Of a DNA stretch of 64,000 nt, positions 8,698-17,019 are shown piece by piece (within the stretch, counting starts at the first letter, position 1; every line of letters starts with the position of its first letter). Both the position numbers and the translations under genes were made by a program. This stretch comes from Streptomyces aureocirculatus (GTDB lineage: Bacteria > Actinomycetota > Actinomycetes > Streptomycetales > Streptomycetaceae). The stretch lies in contig NZ_JOAP01000017.1 in the NCBI RefSeq assembly GCF_000720475.1, positions 55,858-119,857 of the forward strand, written 5' to 3'. Below the pieces are notes generated by a model. It searched no databases, was not told where the DNA came from, and worked only from the letters and a program-made list of their open reading frames with translations.

Positions 8698-9554
8698 TCA
8701 CCGCGTTGGGCCGGCGGATCCTCACGGGCCGCGACCGGGCGCTGCCGGGGCCGGCGGCGCCCGGTGAGGTGCTGGCGGAGACGGCGGACCTGCGGGTGCG
8801 GCTCGGCGGCCGCGAGGTGCTCAAGGGGGTGGCCGTGCGGGCCCGCGCGGGCGAGGTCCTCGCCCTGGTCGGACCCAACGGGGCGGGCAAGTCCACCCTG
8901 TTGGCCGCCCTGGCCGCCGACCTGCCCGCCGCCTTCGGCACGGTCCGGATCTGCGGCCGTTCCGCCGCCGACTGGCCCGCGCGCGATCTCGCCCTGCGCC
9001 GCGCGGTACTGCCGCAGTCGGCCGCGCTGTCGTTCCCGTTCCCGGTCGAGGACGTCGTCAGGATGGGCCGCGCGCCCTGGGCGGGCACCCGCCACGCCGA
9101 TGACGACGACCGGATCGTGTACGCGGCCATGAGGGCAACCGAGGTCGAGGCGTTCGCTGCGCGGCCGTTCTCGGCGCTCAGCGGCGGCGAGCGGGCCCGC
9201 GTCGCACTGGCCCGGGTGCTCGCGCAGTGCGCCACGCTGCTGCTCCTCGACGAGCCGACGGCGGCACTCGACCTGCGCCATCAGGAGCTGGTCCTGCGCG
9301 TGTGCAGGGAGCGGGCCGCCGCCGGTGACGCGGTGGTGGTCGTCCTGCACGACCTGGGTCTCGCGGCGGCGTACGCGGACCGTGCCGTGGTCCTGGACGG
9401 CGGCACGGTGGCGGCCGACGGCGCCCCCGGCGAGGTGTTCGAGGAGCGGCTCCTGTCGGACGTCTACCGCCAGCCCATCGAGGTCCTTCCGCACCCGCGG
9501 ACCGGGGCGCTCCTGGTGACGCCCCGGCGTCGGGCCGCCGCCCGGCCCCGGTAG
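8694..9554 (+). CDS. hmuV: Heme ABC transporter ATP-binding protein HmuV
   Basis: The 286-residue product has all ABC ATPase motifs in order: Walker A GPNGAGKS at 60-67, signature LSGGE at 162-166 and Walker B LLLLDE at 182-187. A histidine switch lies in VVVLHDLGLAAAYAD. The start ATG at 8694 overlaps the hmuU stop (ATGA), completing a coupled three-gene importer operon. It would power heme entry through HmuU from the cytosolic face. The first 25 residues are a basic extension before the domain proper. Length and motif spacing are normal for heme or iron-siderophore importers. Confidence 0.93.
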   Translation: MITALGRRILTGRDRALPGPAAPGEVLAETADLRVRLGGREVLKGVAVRARAGEVLALVGPNGAGKSTLLAALAADLPAAFGTVRICGRSAADWPARDLALRRAVLPQSAALSFPFPVEDVVRMGRAPWAGTRHADDDDRIVYAAMRATEVEAFAARPFSALSGGERARVALARVLAQCATLLLLDEPTAALDLRHQELVLRVCRERAAAGDAVVVVLHDLGLAAAYADRAVVLDGGTVAADGAPGEVFEERLLSDVYRQPIEVLPHPRTGALLVTPRRRAAARPR

Positions 9555-9590
9555 GGTTCGGGCCCGGGAAGGGGTAGGTGAAGGTATCCG

Positions 9591-10565
9591 ATGAGCAGGG
9601 TTCGCAGGCCCGGCAGGACGGTCTCGTACGCGGCGGCGGTGGCGGTCCTCTCGCTGACGGCGGGCGGGTGCGTGACGGTGCACGGCGAGCGGGAGGTCGT
9701 GCGCACGGCGACCGGGCCGGAGGCCGCCCGTGCGCTGAAGGACTTCCTCACCGCCTACAACAGGGCGGACAAGGCGTACGACCCGGCCCTGGACGCATCC
9801 CGCGTCACCGGTCCGCTCGGCGCCATCAACCAGGCGGGCCTCAAGGCGCGGCACGCGCAGAACCCGGACGGCAACTCCCGGCACGTACCGCTGAAGCTGA
9901 CGGACGTGTCGTACGCCATCCCGAAGAAGGCGGGCTGGCCGCGCTGGTTCGTCGTCGACGCGCTCGCCAACCGCAAGCCGGACGACTACCGCTGGCTGAT
10001 CGTCTTCACCCGCGCCGACGCCGACGCGGGGTGGGAGGCGACCTATCTGAACCTGGTGCACCCCGACCGGCTGCCGGAGCTGAAGAGGGACGCGGACGGC
10101 CATGTGGAGCCCGTCGCGGTGGACCGTGGCGGCTTCGCGGTGGCGCCGCGGCGGCTCAGCGGCGCGTACGCGGACTATCTGAAGTCCGGCGGCGACACCT
10201 TCGCGCCGGGGCCGCACACCTCGCAGTGGAAGGCGGCCCGCGACCGCAACAAGAAACGGCTCGGCCTCGCCGTGCAGTACCTCGACCAGCCCCGCAACGA
10301 GGGCTCGTTCGCCCCCCTGGGCCTGCGCACGAAGGACGGCGACGCGCTGGTGTTCTTCACCACGCACCACTACGAGAAGCAGACCGCGTCCAAGGGCCTG
10401 AACGTCACCGTGCAACCGGACGTGAAGCCACTCATACGCGGCGAGGCCAAGCAGTCCATCACCCTGGAACGCATCTCGAACCAGGTCGCCCTCACCCCCA
10501 AGGGCTCCGGCAAGGCATCCGTCCTGAGCCGCATGCAGGGCCTGGTGGGAGCGAAGGGCGAGTAG
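9591..10565 (+). CDS. Secreted lipoprotein of unknown function
   Basis: The 324-residue product begins with a basic leader, a hydrophobic helix and lipobox TAGGC, so it should be a lipid-anchored extracytoplasmic protein. The mature part is globular, with repeated aromatic strand-like segments (for example DDYRWLIVFTRA and DALVFFTTHHYEKQ) and no catalytic motif I recognise. It starts 36 bp after hmuV with a plausible Shine-Dalgarno (GAAGGTATCCG) and may be read through from the heme operon. A role in heme handling is not shown by the sequence. A REP-like intergenic repeat follows its stop. Confidence 0.75.
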   Translation: MSRVRRPGRTVSYAAAVAVLSLTAGGCVTVHGEREVVRTATGPEAARALKDFLTAYNRADKAYDPALDASRVTGPLGAINQAGLKARHAQNPDGNSRHVPLKLTDVSYAIPKKAGWPRWFVVDALANRKPDDYRWLIVFTRADADAGWEATYLNLVHPDRLPELKRDADGHVEPVAVDRGGFAVAPRRLSGAYADYLKSGGDTFAPGPHTSQWKAARDRNKKRLGLAVQYLDQPRNEGSFAPLGLRTKDGDALVFFTTHHYEKQTASKGLNVTVQPDVKPLIRGEAKQSITLERISNQVALTPKGSGKASVLSRMQGLVGAKGE

Positions 10566-10572
10566 CCGCAGG

Positions 10573-10699
10573 GGCTGGCCATTCCAGCCCGCCCGACGGC
10601 TGACGACGAGGCGCGGGATTTCAGCCCGCCCGACGGCTGACGACGAGGCGCGGGATTTCAGCCCGTCCGGCGTTTGAGGACGAGGCGCGGAGCGCCGAT
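10573..10699. repeat. Cluster of three dispersed intergenic repeats, copies 2-4
   Basis: Two nearly perfect tandem copies (about 49 bp, containing CAGCCCGCCCGACGGCTGAC) are followed by a third divergent copy, CAGCCCGTCCGGCGTTTGAG with GACGAGGCGCGGAGCGCCGA. It occupies the space between the lipoprotein gene and the convergent primase-polymerase-domain gene. The copies match the elements at 2.2, 63.6 and 63.9 kb. Confidence 0.8.
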
Positions 10700-10786
10700 G
10701 AGGGGGCAAGGGGCGAAGCCCCAGAAGAGAAGGCCCGGTGAAGCCGACCACCCGGCCCGGTGGAATCCGACCCCCCGGCGGGGGGT

Positions 10787-11542
10787 TCAGCCCCGCTGGG
10801 GCCAAGCCGTGGTGGCCGCAGCGTCATCGCGGGGCTCCCCCGCATACCGCGCGCACTCGTCGGTGAGGATCTCCAGAAGGGTGAGCGGGTCGGGCAGCGG
10901 GAACTCAGGCCCGCGGACCCAGTGGACGCCGAGCTCACCGGGCAACTGGGCGGGCGGCACGAGGACGTACGACCCACGGCAGTGCCACCGCAGACCGGGG
11001 TGCTCGTCCATCGTCTCGGGATGGCAGTCGAGCTCGCACGGCCACCACTCGTCCTCGTCCTCGGGCGTGCCACGCGTAGCCGTGAAGAACAGCATCCGGC
11101 CCTGGTCGTGCGCACCCTCGGACTCCGCGACGGGCCCCACGTCCACGCCGGCGTCGAGCAGCCGCCGCAGCGCGGCGCGCCCGGCGTCCAGGGGCACGTC
11201 GAGGACGTCGTGCACCATGCCGGTCGCGGTGATGAAGTTGGCCTGCGGCTGATGGCGGGCCCAGCGCTCGATCTGCCCGCGGTCGGTGGTGGACTGCGTC
11301 TGCCAGGCGAAGGACACGGGGTGCCGGGCGGGCGTGGGACAGCCGATGCGGTCGCACGAACACCGGTAACCGGCCGGATGTGCGGCAGGGGCGATCGGCA
11401 GCCCCGCGGCGGCGACGGCGAGCAGCAGACCCTCGCGGCCCTCGGCAACCGCGCTGCCGCTCTCCGCGGTGCGCCCGCGGCGACGAAGCCACTGGGAGAT
11501 CCTGCTCTGCGCGCCGGAAGACCGGCCGAACTCCGCGCCCAT
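10787..11542 (-). CDS. Bifunctional DNA primase/polymerase N-terminal-domain protein
   Basis: The 251-residue product resembles the stand-alone prim-pol (archaeo-eukaryotic primase-like) N-terminal domain proteins common in Streptomyces. Visible family features are GLPIAPAAHPAGYRCSCD, with a C-x-C...C metal-binding-like cluster, PARHPVSFAWQTQST, and the FITATGMVHDVLDVP segment, where active members usually carry acidic metal ligands. Here VLDVPLDAG supplies one aspartate, and a full catalytic triad is not obvious, so activity is uncertain. No helicase domain is attached and no phage genes are nearby. It is divergent from the GDPD gene, with 143 bp between the start codons. Confidence 0.75.
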   Translation of the reverse strand: MGAEFGRSSGAQSRISQWLRRRGRTAESGSAVAEGREGLLLAVAAAGLPIAPAAHPAGYRCSCDRIGCPTPARHPVSFAWQTQSTTDRGQIERWARHQPQANFITATGMVHDVLDVPLDAGRAALRRLLDAGVDVGPVAESEGAHDQGRMLFFTATRGTPEDEDEWWPCELDCHPETMDEHPGLRWHCRGSYVLVPPAQLPGELGVHWVRGPEFPLPDPLTLLEILTDECARYAGEPRDDAAATTAWPQRG

Positions 11543-11685
11543 CTATCCCCTCACCTCGCCATTGTGCGGAACAGCATGACCTATGGTCCCACCATCCTGC
11601 TCCCCGGGTGGTCGTAGTCCACATCCGGGGCAGCCGGGGCGATGCAAGGCGGTGGGTGACATAGCGCGTCATTTCACACTCCGCG

Positions 11686-12543
11686 ATGAATCACCCACCT
11701 ACGGTGTTGGCCATGGTGACTAGGACTGTGCTGACCGGCCTCACCGCCCTGGCGCTCACCGGCCCCGCGGACTTCACGGCTCCGCTGGAGTGGGGCGGCG
11801 GCCCGCTCACCGTCGACGCGCTGCCCCCGATCGTCTACACCGCGCACCGCGGCGGCGCCCTCGAAGTGCCGGAGAACAGCATGTCCGGCCTGATGGCCGC
11901 GTACGAGAGGGGCACCGCGCAGGTCATCGACGCCGACACCCGGATGCTGCGCGACGGCACGCTCGTGGTGATGCACGACAAGACCCTGGACCGCACCACC
12001 TACACGACGGGCCCGGTGCGCGGCCTGACCCGCAAGGAGTGGCAGCGGGTACGCCTTCGCCCGCCCGCGGGGGTGCCGGGCCGCTGGCGCGTGGAGCGGC
12101 CGCCGACGGTCGATGAGGTGCTCGACCGCTTCGGCGGCCGGGTCGTGCTGATGCTGGAGGCCAAGGACGCGGAGAGTCTGACCCGGCTCTCCGCGATGAT
12201 CCACGGCCGCGGCCTCGCCCGCTCGGTGTTCGTGAACACGAACAAGCCCTGGGTCGCCCGCAGGGCCCACGACCTTGGCCTCCTCGCCCAGCTCTGGCGC
12301 TCACGGAGCCAGTTGCGCACCGACCGCCCGGAGCGGTGGGCGTCCTTCCTCGATGTCCTCGACGTGGACTACAAGGCACGTGACGCGGATCTCCTGCGCG
12401 CGGTCAACTCCGGCGTCCCGCGGGTGTGGGCGCACACCGTGACCACGCCGCGCCAGCGGGACCGGGTGCTGCGGCTCGGCTGCAACGGCGTGATCACGGA
12501 CGCGCCGGGACTGCTGTCACGGACCCCGGTGCAGCGCCGGTGA
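11686..12543 (+). CDS. Secreted glycerophosphodiester phosphodiesterase family protein
   Basis: The 285-residue product has a GDPD TIM-barrel. The first catalytic motif is AHRGG...PENS (near residues 49-65), with E-x-D replaced by IDADTRM, and the second is VMHDKTLDRTTY with the general-acid histidine. These enzymes hydrolyse glycerophosphodiesters to glycerol 3-phosphate and an alcohol. A short hydrophobic leader (VLTGLTALALTGPADF) suggests export. The start could be the ATG at 11686 or an internal one at 11713, since neither has a strong Shine-Dalgarno. The C-terminal GCNGVITDAPGLL motif is the last barrel strand, so the protein is complete. Confidence 0.87.
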   Translation: MNHPPTVLAMVTRTVLTGLTALALTGPADFTAPLEWGGGPLTVDALPPIVYTAHRGGALEVPENSMSGLMAAYERGTAQVIDADTRMLRDGTLVVMHDKTLDRTTYTTGPVRGLTRKEWQRVRLRPPAGVPGRWRVERPPTVDEVLDRFGGRVVLMLEAKDAESLTRLSAMIHGRGLARSVFVNTNKPWVARRAHDLGLLAQLWRSRSQLRTDRPERWASFLDVLDVDYKARDADLLRAVNSGVPRVWAHTVTTPRQRDRVLRLGCNGVITDAPGLLSRTPVQRR

Positions 12544-12552
12544 GCAGGCCCG

Positions 12553-13185
12553 TCAGCGGGGCGTGATGCCGTACAGGGCGTACTCGACGAGGGTGTCGGC
12601 GTACGCGTGGCTGAGCGGGCCCGTGCGCTGCATCCAGCGCTGGGCGAGCGGCCCCGTCCACAGTTCGAGGGCGATGCGCGGGTCGATGTGGGCGGCCACC
12701 TCGCCGCGCTCCTGGCTCGCGCGCAGCCGCTGCACATAGAGCTGGAGCTGCGGTTCGAGCAGCTTCTCGAGGAATTCGGCGCCGAGCTCGGCGTTGACGA
12801 CGCCCTCGGCGGCGAGGGCGCGGGCCGGGGCGTCGAACTTGGGGTCGGTCATCTCGTCGACGGTGGCGCGCAGCACGTACTTGAGGTCGGCTTCGAGGTC
12901 GCCGGTGTCCGGGATGTCGGTGGCGGGCTCGTCGAGTCCCGCCTGCTCGCTGAGCTGGGCGTTGGCCTGGACGGCGAGGTCGAGGAAGGCGTCGAGCAGG
13001 ACGGCGCTCTTGGACGGCCACCAGCGGTAGATGGTCTGCTTGCCGACACCGGCGCGGGCGGCGATGGCCTCGATGGTCATCTTGCCGTAGCCGACCTCAC
13101 CGACCAGGGTGAGTGCGGCGTCGTAGATCGCGCGGCGCGAACGCTCGCTGCGGCGCGTGGAGTCAGGGGCGGTTTTCTGAGCCAT
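12553..13185 (-). CDS. TetR/AcrR family transcriptional repressor
   Basis: The 210-residue product has a typical TetR N-terminal helix-turn-helix at about 15-60, with [24 protein letters not shown] as the recognition region. A helical ligand-binding domain containing a TetR C-terminal (EYALYGI) ending follows. The gene is divergent from a DUF6243 gene. The gap between them carries three GAGAC/GTCTC dyads, the obvious operators, so autoregulation and control of the neighbour are likely. It converges with the GDPD gene with only a 9 bp gap. The inducer is unknown. Confidence 0.92.
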   Translation of the reverse strand: MAQKTAPDSTRRSERSRRAIYDAALTLVGEVGYGKMTIEAIAARAGVGKQTIYRWWPSKSAVLLDAFLDLAVQANAQLSEQAGLDEPATDIPDTGDLEADLKYVLRATVDEMTDPKFDAPARALAAEGVVNAELGAEFLEKLLEPQLQLYVQRLRASQERGEVAAHIDPRIALELWTGPLAQRWMQRTGPLSHAYADTLVEYALYGITPR

Positions 13186-13208
13186 GCGGTCGAATGTAGC
13201 AGCGAAAC

Positions 13209-13319
13209 GAGACGCAGCGTCTCACCACTCGCCCGCCCGCGGCCGTAGCGCCGTAAACCGCTGGACAAGACGCACCGTCTCGCTTAAAGTCGACGACGAA
13301 GCGAGACGAGACGTCTCGC
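13209..13319. promoter_or_regulatory. Three GAGAC/GTCTC operator dyads between tetR and the DUF6243 gene
   Basis: Three related palindromes are visible: GAGACGCAGCGTCTC at 13209-13223, AGACGCACCGTCT at 13268-13280, and GCGAGACGAGACGTCTCGC at 13301-13319. They lie 24-134 bp upstream of the TetR start and 26-136 bp upstream of the DUF6243 start. Their symmetry and position are those of TetR-family operators; binding itself is inferred. Confidence 0.8.
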
Positions 13320-13344
13320 CTACAGATTCTCGCGGAGGTACGAC

Positions 13345-13623
13345 ATGTCACGAGGCGGATCCGGAATGCTCGGCGTCGGCGGTACGCGCAGCAACCTCTC
13401 CCGCAAGACGCTGCGCGGAGGGCGTGGCTCAGGCCGCGTCGGCGGCGGCCTGAGCCCGCAGGAACAGAAGCGGGAGCTGCTGCGAAAACTCCAGGAAAGC
13501 CGGGAAGGCCAGGAAGCCCGGGAAGGCCAGGAAAGCCGGGAAGGCCAGGAGAGCCGGGAGGGCGAAGAGGGCCGGGAAGACCGGAAAGGCGGGGCGGACC
13601 AGGCACCCGACAGCGACTCATGA
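13345..13623 (+). CDS. DUF6243 family small basic protein, 92 aa
   Basis: The N-terminal half ([20 protein letters not shown], then a Lys-x-Leu-Arg-Gly-Gly motif) matches the short Streptomyces family DUF6243, whose function is unknown. The second half, from [15 protein letters not shown], is a charged helix. It ends in a run of six imperfect hexapeptide units of type ESREGQ, encoded by an 18-bp tandem repeat (about 13495-13565). There is no signal or membrane segment. A good GGAGG Shine-Dalgarno sits 8 bp before the ATG. Control by the divergent TetR is likely from the operators immediately upstream. Confidence 0.78.
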   Translation: MSRGGSGMLGVGGTRSNLSRKTLRGGRGSGRVGGGLSPQEQKRELLRKLQESREGQEAREGQESREGQESREGEEGREDRKGGADQAPDSDS

Positions 13624-13691
13624 CGCCGGAACGTCCGGTTCATGGGTAAATATTGCCCCACGGCTCAGCGGAGACGGCTCAGATCACTGCG

Positions 13692-13753
13692 CGAAGGCTC
13701 CTCAGACCGCACCATGGGCAGCAACAGCCCCTGCGGTCCGTGAGGAGCCTTCG
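13692..13753 (+). promoter_or_regulatory. Leader hairpin that can sequester the ribosome binding site of the dimethylargininase gene
   Basis: Arm 1 (13692-13711, beginning CGAAGGCTCCTCA) pairs almost perfectly with arm 2 (13732-13753, containing TGAGGAGCCTTCG), leaving a 20-nt loop. Arm 2 contains the Shine-Dalgarno (GAGGAG at 13742-13747) and ends at the base before the TTG start. The folded mRNA would therefore hide the ribosome binding site. There is no T-run, so it is not a simple terminator. Confidence 0.7.
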
Positions 13754-14581
13754 TTGCAGCGAGTCGCCCGGCGCGCCACACCCCGGCGCTACCTGATGTG
13801 CCCACCGGCACACTTCAAGGTCACGTACTCCATCAATCCGTGGATGGACCCCGCCAAACCCGTCGACGTCCCGCTCGCCGTCGCCCAGTGGGAAGAACTG
13901 CGCGACCGGTACCGCTCGCTCGGCCACACCGTCGAGGAGCTCCAGCCGCACCCGGACCTGCCGGACATGGTCTTCGCGGCCAACGGCGCCACCGTCGTCG
14001 ACGGCCGGGTCCTCGGCGCGAGCTTCGTCCATCCCGAGCGCAGGCCGGAAGCGGCGGCGCACCTGGAGTGGTTCCGCGCCAACGGTTTCACCGAGGTCCA
14101 CGAGCCCACCCACATCAACGAGGGCGAGGGCGACTTCGCCGTCACCTCCGGCTATGTCCTCGCCGGCCGCGGCTTTCGCGCGAGCCCGCTCTCGCACGGC
14201 GAGGCCCAGGAGGTCTTCGGCCGCCCGGTGATCGGTCTCGATCTCGTCGACCCCCGCTACTACCACCTGGACACGGCGCTCGCGGTCCTCGACGACACGA
14301 CCGACGACGTCATGTACTACCCGGCCGCGTTCTCGCCGGGCAGCCAGGCGGTGCTGCGCCGCCTGTTCCCCGACGCGCTGATCGCCGAGGAGCCGGACGC
14401 CGTCGCCCTCGGTCTGAACGCGGTCTCCGACGGGCTGCACGTACTGCTGCCGCAGGCCGCCATCGGCCTCTTCACACCGCTGCGCGAGCGGGGCTACGAA
14501 CCGATCGGCATGGACCTGGGCGAACTGCTCAAGGGCGGCGGCAGCGTGAAGTGCTGCACGCAGGAGCTGCGCCCCGCGTAG
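13754..14581 (+). CDS. ddaH: Dimethylargininase (N(G),N(G)-dimethylarginine dimethylaminohydrolase)
   Basis: The 275-residue product is a DDAH/arginine-deiminase-fold enzyme that would hydrolyse methylated arginines to citrulline and amines. Visible features are MCPPAHFKVTYSINPWM, the acidic DMVFAANGA segment and INEGEGDF. The probable catalytic histidine is in YYHLDTAL, and the nucleophile C267 is in GGSVKCCTQEL near the C-terminus. The TTG at 13754 is chosen because GAGGAG lies 6-7 bp before it; an internal ATG at 13796 would remove the residues ahead of MCPP. The neighbours give no pathway. The leader hairpin suggests control at translation. Confidence 0.88.
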   Translation: MQRVARRATPRRYLMCPPAHFKVTYSINPWMDPAKPVDVPLAVAQWEELRDRYRSLGHTVEELQPHPDLPDMVFAANGATVVDGRVLGASFVHPERRPEAAAHLEWFRANGFTEVHEPTHINEGEGDFAVTSGYVLAGRGFRASPLSHGEAQEVFGRPVIGLDLVDPRYYHLDTALAVLDDTTDDVMYYPAAFSPGSQAVLRRLFPDALIAEEPDAVALGLNAVSDGLHVLLPQAAIGLFTPLRERGYEPIGMDLGELLKGGGSVKCCTQELRPA

Positions 14582-14646
14582 CGCGGCGGCCCCGCCGGTG
14601 CGGGTGGCCGACGACCACCCGCACCCCTGACGTACCCGCGCACGCG

Positions 14647-16650
14647 TCAGTCCAGGCCCGCCAGGTCCGCCAGGTCCGCCAGGTCCGCCAGGTCCGCCAG
14701 GTCCCCCGGGCAGAGGCGGCGCGGCTCGGCGTCACCGCGCAGTCGGGCGTCCACGCAGCCGCCGGGCAGCCCGTCGTGGGCCTTGGTACCGAAGTTGGCC
14801 GTGACGGTCAGGGTGCGGTCGCCGAAGACCGTGCGCTGCACCTGCCGGTCGGCGGTGAGATACCGGAAGGACGTGAGCCGCTCGGTGCCCGCGGCCCGGT
14901 GCTGTGGCGCGAAGTACCGCTGCAGCGCGGCGATCTCCTTGCCGTTCCCGCGCAGCGCCGGGCCGTCGAGGACGTGGTTGAGGGGCCGGTTGTAGAGCAT
15001 GGCGAGCAGTGCGCGGCGGGTCTTCTCGGCGGGCAGCTTCTCGTACGAGAGCTCCCAGCGTTCGGCGCTCACCGTGGAGCCGTGCAGAGCTGTCCCGTAC
15101 AACGGGACGCGGTAGCGCGGGTCGTACATCGCCTTCGAGAGCGAGGCCGGGAGCCGCACCGGCTTGAAGAAGACACCGGGCGCCTTCTCGGGGAACCAGC
15201 CGCCCCACTTCTCCCGGTCCTTCTGCAGCGCCCACAGGCCGTCGGCGACGGGTGTCGCGCTGCCGTGGTCGAAGGCGACGGCCCGGTTGGCCCAGGCCTG
15301 GGCGGTCTCGGAACCGAGCACGAGGCCCGACTCCGCGATGCGGCGCATCCGGGCGAGGCGGTGGCGGCGGTCGTCGGCCTTGGTCATGGGGTGGTCGGCG
15401 GAGTGGTCGCGGAACAGCTCGCCGGTGGCGTCGACGTCCAGGAAGTAGCTGTCGGCGCCGTTGCCGACCATGGCGCGGGTGCGGTCCGCGAGGAAGTGCC
15501 GGGCGGGCTCGGCCTGTTCGAAGGCCGCTGAGCTCAAGTAGCAGCCGCGGCCCCCGAATCCGGTGTGCGGGCTTCCGTCGGCGTCGCGGACGCAGAAGTC
15601 GGGGTGGATCGTGCCCGGCCACACCGAGGTGGGGCTGTCGGCGGACTTCGGGTCCTGCCCGTTGGCGAAGGTGTCGTAGGGCCCGACGAGGTATCCCGCC
15701 TTCTTCGCCGCGGCGACGGCCTTCGCACTCATCGGGTCGGGCCCGGCGTCGTACCCGAGCCACATCCGCTCCACACCGAGGGCGCGCAGCCGCCGTATCC
15801 CGGCCGGGGTGCGGGCCTCGCCCCACACATAGGCGTGGGAGGCGCCGAGCAGCCGTTCCGTCGCCGGATTGCGGCGGATCTTCTCCTTCAGGCTGCCGAG
15901 GAGGCCGCGTTGGGCGAGGTACGCGCGGTAGTCAGCGGCGGGTGCGACGGGGCTGCCGTCGGTGAGGGTGAAGGCGACGGTGTACGTACGGGTGCCGTCG
16001 CCGCCGTCGAAGGAGTGGACGGCCGTGGTGCGCAGCCGCCCGCCGCGGCCGGTGCCGAACGTCAGGGACGTCCCGATGTCCGTCGGTACGAGGTAGCTGA
16101 CGCCGTGCCGCCCCGACGAGTACCCCCACAGGGGCAGGGTCAGATCGGCCCCGACATCGACCGTGGCGCCCGTGAGCTTCTCCTTCCCCGAGGTCCAGAA
16201 GGGGTCGCCCGCCGGGATGTCGAGGCCATCGCCGCGCGGCAGTTGCAGGCTCGTGCCCGGCCCCGCGGTGGTCCCGGTGACCGGCCAGCTCAGCTCGGTG
16301 TCGCGGCGGGCCGTGAGGGTGAGGGCGAGACGGCCGTGCTCGGTACGCGCTCTGGCCTCCAGGCCCCGGGCGGGGTACGTCCAGCGTGCGCCTTCCGCGG
16401 TGCGGCGTACCGGGCCCGGACGGCCCAGGTCCGTCGCCGCGGGCGCGGACAGCACGCGGGTGCGGCCGTCGTTCGTACGGGCGTTCACCGCGAGGGTCTC
16501 CGTGTCCACGACCGCCGTGCCACCGTCGACGGGGAGGGCTGCGCGGTGGTGGCCATGGTGATCATGGGGGTTCGGGTGGGCGGTTGGTGTGGCCGGGGTG
16601 GCACCTGCGGTGAGGGCCAGGATCAGGGCGAGGGTGCTGTTCGCGGGCAT
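14647..16650 (-). CDS. Secreted GH129/GH101-related glycoside hydrolase-like protein
   Basis: The 667-residue product has a signal peptide (first 20 residues, ALILALTAGA), a His-rich mature start, an N-terminal beta-sandwich and a central barrel-like region from about 280 to 560. Segments such as ASHAYVWGEART, VERMWLGYDAG, YLVGPYDTFANG, YFLDVDATGELF (candidate acidic nucleophile) and VLGSETAQAWAN resemble proteins related to GH101/GH129, which act on alpha-linked N-acetylgalactosamine. The substrate is not certain. The C-terminus ends in five Asp-Leu-Ala units encoded by a 9-bp tandem repeat (14655-14702). No operon partner is evident. Confidence 0.65.
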   Translation of the reverse strand: MPANSTLALILALTAGATPATPTAHPNPHDHHGHHRAALPVDGGTAVVDTETLAVNARTNDGRTRVLSAPAATDLGRPGPVRRTAEGARWTYPARGLEARARTEHGRLALTLTARRDTELSWPVTGTTAGPGTSLQLPRGDGLDIPAGDPFWTSGKEKLTGATVDVGADLTLPLWGYSSGRHGVSYLVPTDIGTSLTFGTGRGGRLRTTAVHSFDGGDGTRTYTVAFTLTDGSPVAPAADYRAYLAQRGLLGSLKEKIRRNPATERLLGASHAYVWGEARTPAGIRRLRALGVERMWLGYDAGPDPMSAKAVAAAKKAGYLVGPYDTFANGQDPKSADSPTSVWPGTIHPDFCVRDADGSPHTGFGGRGCYLSSAAFEQAEPARHFLADRTRAMVGNGADSYFLDVDATGELFRDHSADHPMTKADDRRHRLARMRRIAESGLVLGSETAQAWANRAVAFDHGSATPVADGLWALQKDREKWGGWFPEKAPGVFFKPVRLPASLSKAMYDPRYRVPLYGTALHGSTVSAERWELSYEKLPAEKTRRALLAMLYNRPLNHVLDGPALRGNGKEIAALQRYFAPQHRAAGTERLTSFRYLTADRQVQRTVFGDRTLTVTANFGTKAHDGLPGGCVDARLRGDAEPRRLCPGDLADLADLADLADLAGLD

Positions 16651-16684
16651 GGGGATGTTGATAGGGGGTGGGGTTAAGAGGGTT

Positions 16685-16990
16685 CTAAGAGGTGTGCGTC
16701 CGGTCTTTGAGCCACTGCGTCAGACGGGTGAGGTAATGGGGTGCCGGACGTGTCCCACCGTCCGTCCGGACGCGGTGGTCGGCACCCGGGAACACCTCTA
16801 CGGTCAGCGTCGCCCGGTGGCGGCGGTCGGGAGAGTCACCCCTGGGCAACTATTGGTGACCACCCAAGGCAGACCGTCACGGGCGGCGGCAGCGCGCAGG
16901 ACCACCCAGCCGCCCTCGCTGTGACCGAACAGGCCCACCTCCTCCGTTCGCACCCGCGCCGCCGCCGAGCCGAAGCCGGCCCGCCGTGGG
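16685..16990 (-). pseudogene. Remnant of an alpha/beta hydrolase
   Basis: No intact frame exists here, but two frames carry recognisable parts. One encodes RTEEVGLFGHSEGGWVVLR, containing the nucleophile elbow GHSEG, then continues to PWVVTNSCPG. Another encodes HRATLTVEVFPGADHRV, with a catalytic-histidine segment, then YLTRLTQWLKDR and a TAG stop at 16685-16687. The roughly 100 residues expected between these parts in the family are missing, and the frame changes near 16850. This is an internally deleted hydrolase gene. Confidence 0.65.
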
Positions 16991-17019
16991 GGCAGTTCGG
17001 TCGGCGTCCGGTGTCGCGG

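Noticed and set aside
7812..10805. Long minus-strand open frame (997 codons) across hmuU, hmuV and the lipoprotein
   Set aside because: It spans three well-supported plus-strand genes and a repeat cluster; the product is an Arg/Ala/Pro shadow without domains.
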